DNA of 64,000 nt from assembly GCA_025345505.1 (NCBI GenBank), contig JANVCC010000125.1:3132287-3196286 (forward strand), given 5' to 3'. The first letter of the stretch is position 1; every line of letters begins with the position of its first letter. This document shows positions 63,251-64,000 of this stretch, one piece after another. The stretch is from Todiramphus chloris collaris. Its lineage: Eukaryota > Chordata > Aves > Coraciiformes > Alcedinidae. Below the pieces are notes generated by a model, which saw only the letters and a program-made list of their open reading frames with translations, had not been told where the DNA came from and made no database searches. Position numbers and translations under genes: made by a program.

Positions 63251-63891
63251 AACCCAAACAATGTGGCAACACAAAAATAGTTTTTTAGCAGGGTTTTCTA
63301 GGTTTTTGTTTGTTTGTTTTGCACCCAACCCCGAAAGACTTCATCATGAGAAAAAGTCTCAGTTGCTGCAATGCACAGGTGGTGGCTGTAACTTACAATC
63401 CAAACATCGTCTTTTCAGGTCTTTGTGATCTTTTTCACATGATTTCACATCTGGGTCCTGAAGTTTGGGGTGCAGTGAGTTTGTATTCAGACGAGTCCCC
63501 ACTTGCTGCAGTACTATAGTTCTAACAACCTGATAAAAGCAAGGAAAGGTTTGTGTGAACTGGTCTTTTTTTCAGGCACCATGAAATATGAAAACCCAAT
63601 CTTTTGGAGGTCATTTATTTCTTCTTGGTTGTCACTACTTCAAAATATCTTAAAAATCTGTTTTCTTTAAGTGAACTGTTCCTTAGGAAGTCTGTATTCA
63701 CCTAACATCCTCTGTCGTTTTGCTTGAGGTAACGTGAGTAGTGGTCAGCAATTGTCTTGTATGTATTATCCAGCAGCATAGTATAAGAAACATTTATATA
63801 AATCTTTTATATAATATCTTATAGGTTGTATATACCTGTTTGTTATCCAGCTTCCCTTTCTCTGTGCCTCCTGCGTATTTTGATGTTATAC

Positions 63892-64000
63892 CACAGAATC
63901 ATAGCATGATTTGCATTGGAAAGGACCTTCTGCACTACTCCAGCCTCCCTGTCACAGCCAGGAACATCTTTCACTAGATCAGGTTGCTCAGTGCCCCACC
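63892..64000 (-). mobile_element. CR1 LINE 3' end, continues past the right edge
   Basis: Antisense tail: CACAGAATCATAGCATGATT, then GCATTGGAAAGGACCTTCTG, AGGAACATCTTTCACTAGAT and CAGGTTGCTCAGTGCCCCAC. It matches the CR1 type 'GGACATCTTCAACTAGATCAGGTTGCTCAGAGCCCC'. The element body, if present, lies to the right of the window, so its length is unknown. Confidence 0.9.

Larger units (their letters stand above)
58944..63891. other. non-coding unique sequence
   Basis: No gene recognised. Longest frames are 120 codons (minus, 59679-60041) and 116 (plus, 61627-61977), both unrecognised. Contains a probable old LINE tail at 59826-59880 and a T/G/A low-complexity tract at 63205-63250. The stretch 60000-60250 is AT-rich and repeat-free. 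Confidence 0.5.

Overview
The window looks like non-coding DNA from a bird (Aves), probably a neoavian. Direct evidence is a series of 5'-truncated CR1 LINEs with the avian 3' tail (a ...CCTTCCAACCC... block followed by ATTCTATG-type octamer repeats), present on both strands, plus one decayed avian-type retroviral LTR and sparse repeats overall (about 7% of the window by my own summation). I recognise no protein-coding gene, exon, tRNA, rRNA, snRNA or CRISPR array. Reading frames are short, scattered over all six frames, and either random or lying in or antisense to CR1. The window is best read as an intergenic desert or the inside of a very large intron.

Layout. 1-7.6 kb: unique DNA with a polypurine tract, a poly-T run and three short or old CR1/L3-type pieces. 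7.6-8.3 kb: a probable solo LTR, minus orientation. 8.3-21 kb: unique, AT-rich in places, with one minus CR1 (12.6 kb), a CA microsatellite (17.2 kb) and an AT-rich homeobox-motif-rich stretch (14.9 kb). 21.1-21.4 kb: two CR1 3' ends facing tail to tail. 25.6-26.7 kb: a local direct duplication of about 115-120 bp, unlike any repeat I know. 29.6-32.4 kb: two older minus-strand CR1 fragments that retain reverse-transcriptase coding sequence. 34.2-37.3 kb: three CR1 pieces and one MIR-type SINE. 37.3-45 kb: mostly unique, with AT-rich tracts and a T/G-rich low-complexity block at 41.4 kb. 45.07-45.52 kb: a CR1 of the same subfamily as the one at 34.2 kb. 45.76-45.86 kb: a 100-base assembly gap flanked by 46 T. 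45.9-64 kb: mostly unique, with a T/G-rich block at 48.7 kb, a three-copy 61-bp minisatellite at 58.8 kb, faint old LINE tails, and a minus CR1 running off the right edge.

There is no gene network to describe. What function may be present would be cis-regulatory: several 100-200 bp AT-rich stretches with clustered TAATTA-type cores and one CpG cluster with an inverted repeat. These are proposed only as candidates for cross-species conservation tests. I did not find an undescribed biological system; the most unusual structures are the 25.6/26.6 kb duplication, the 61-bp minisatellite and the repeated T-run/G-run blocks.
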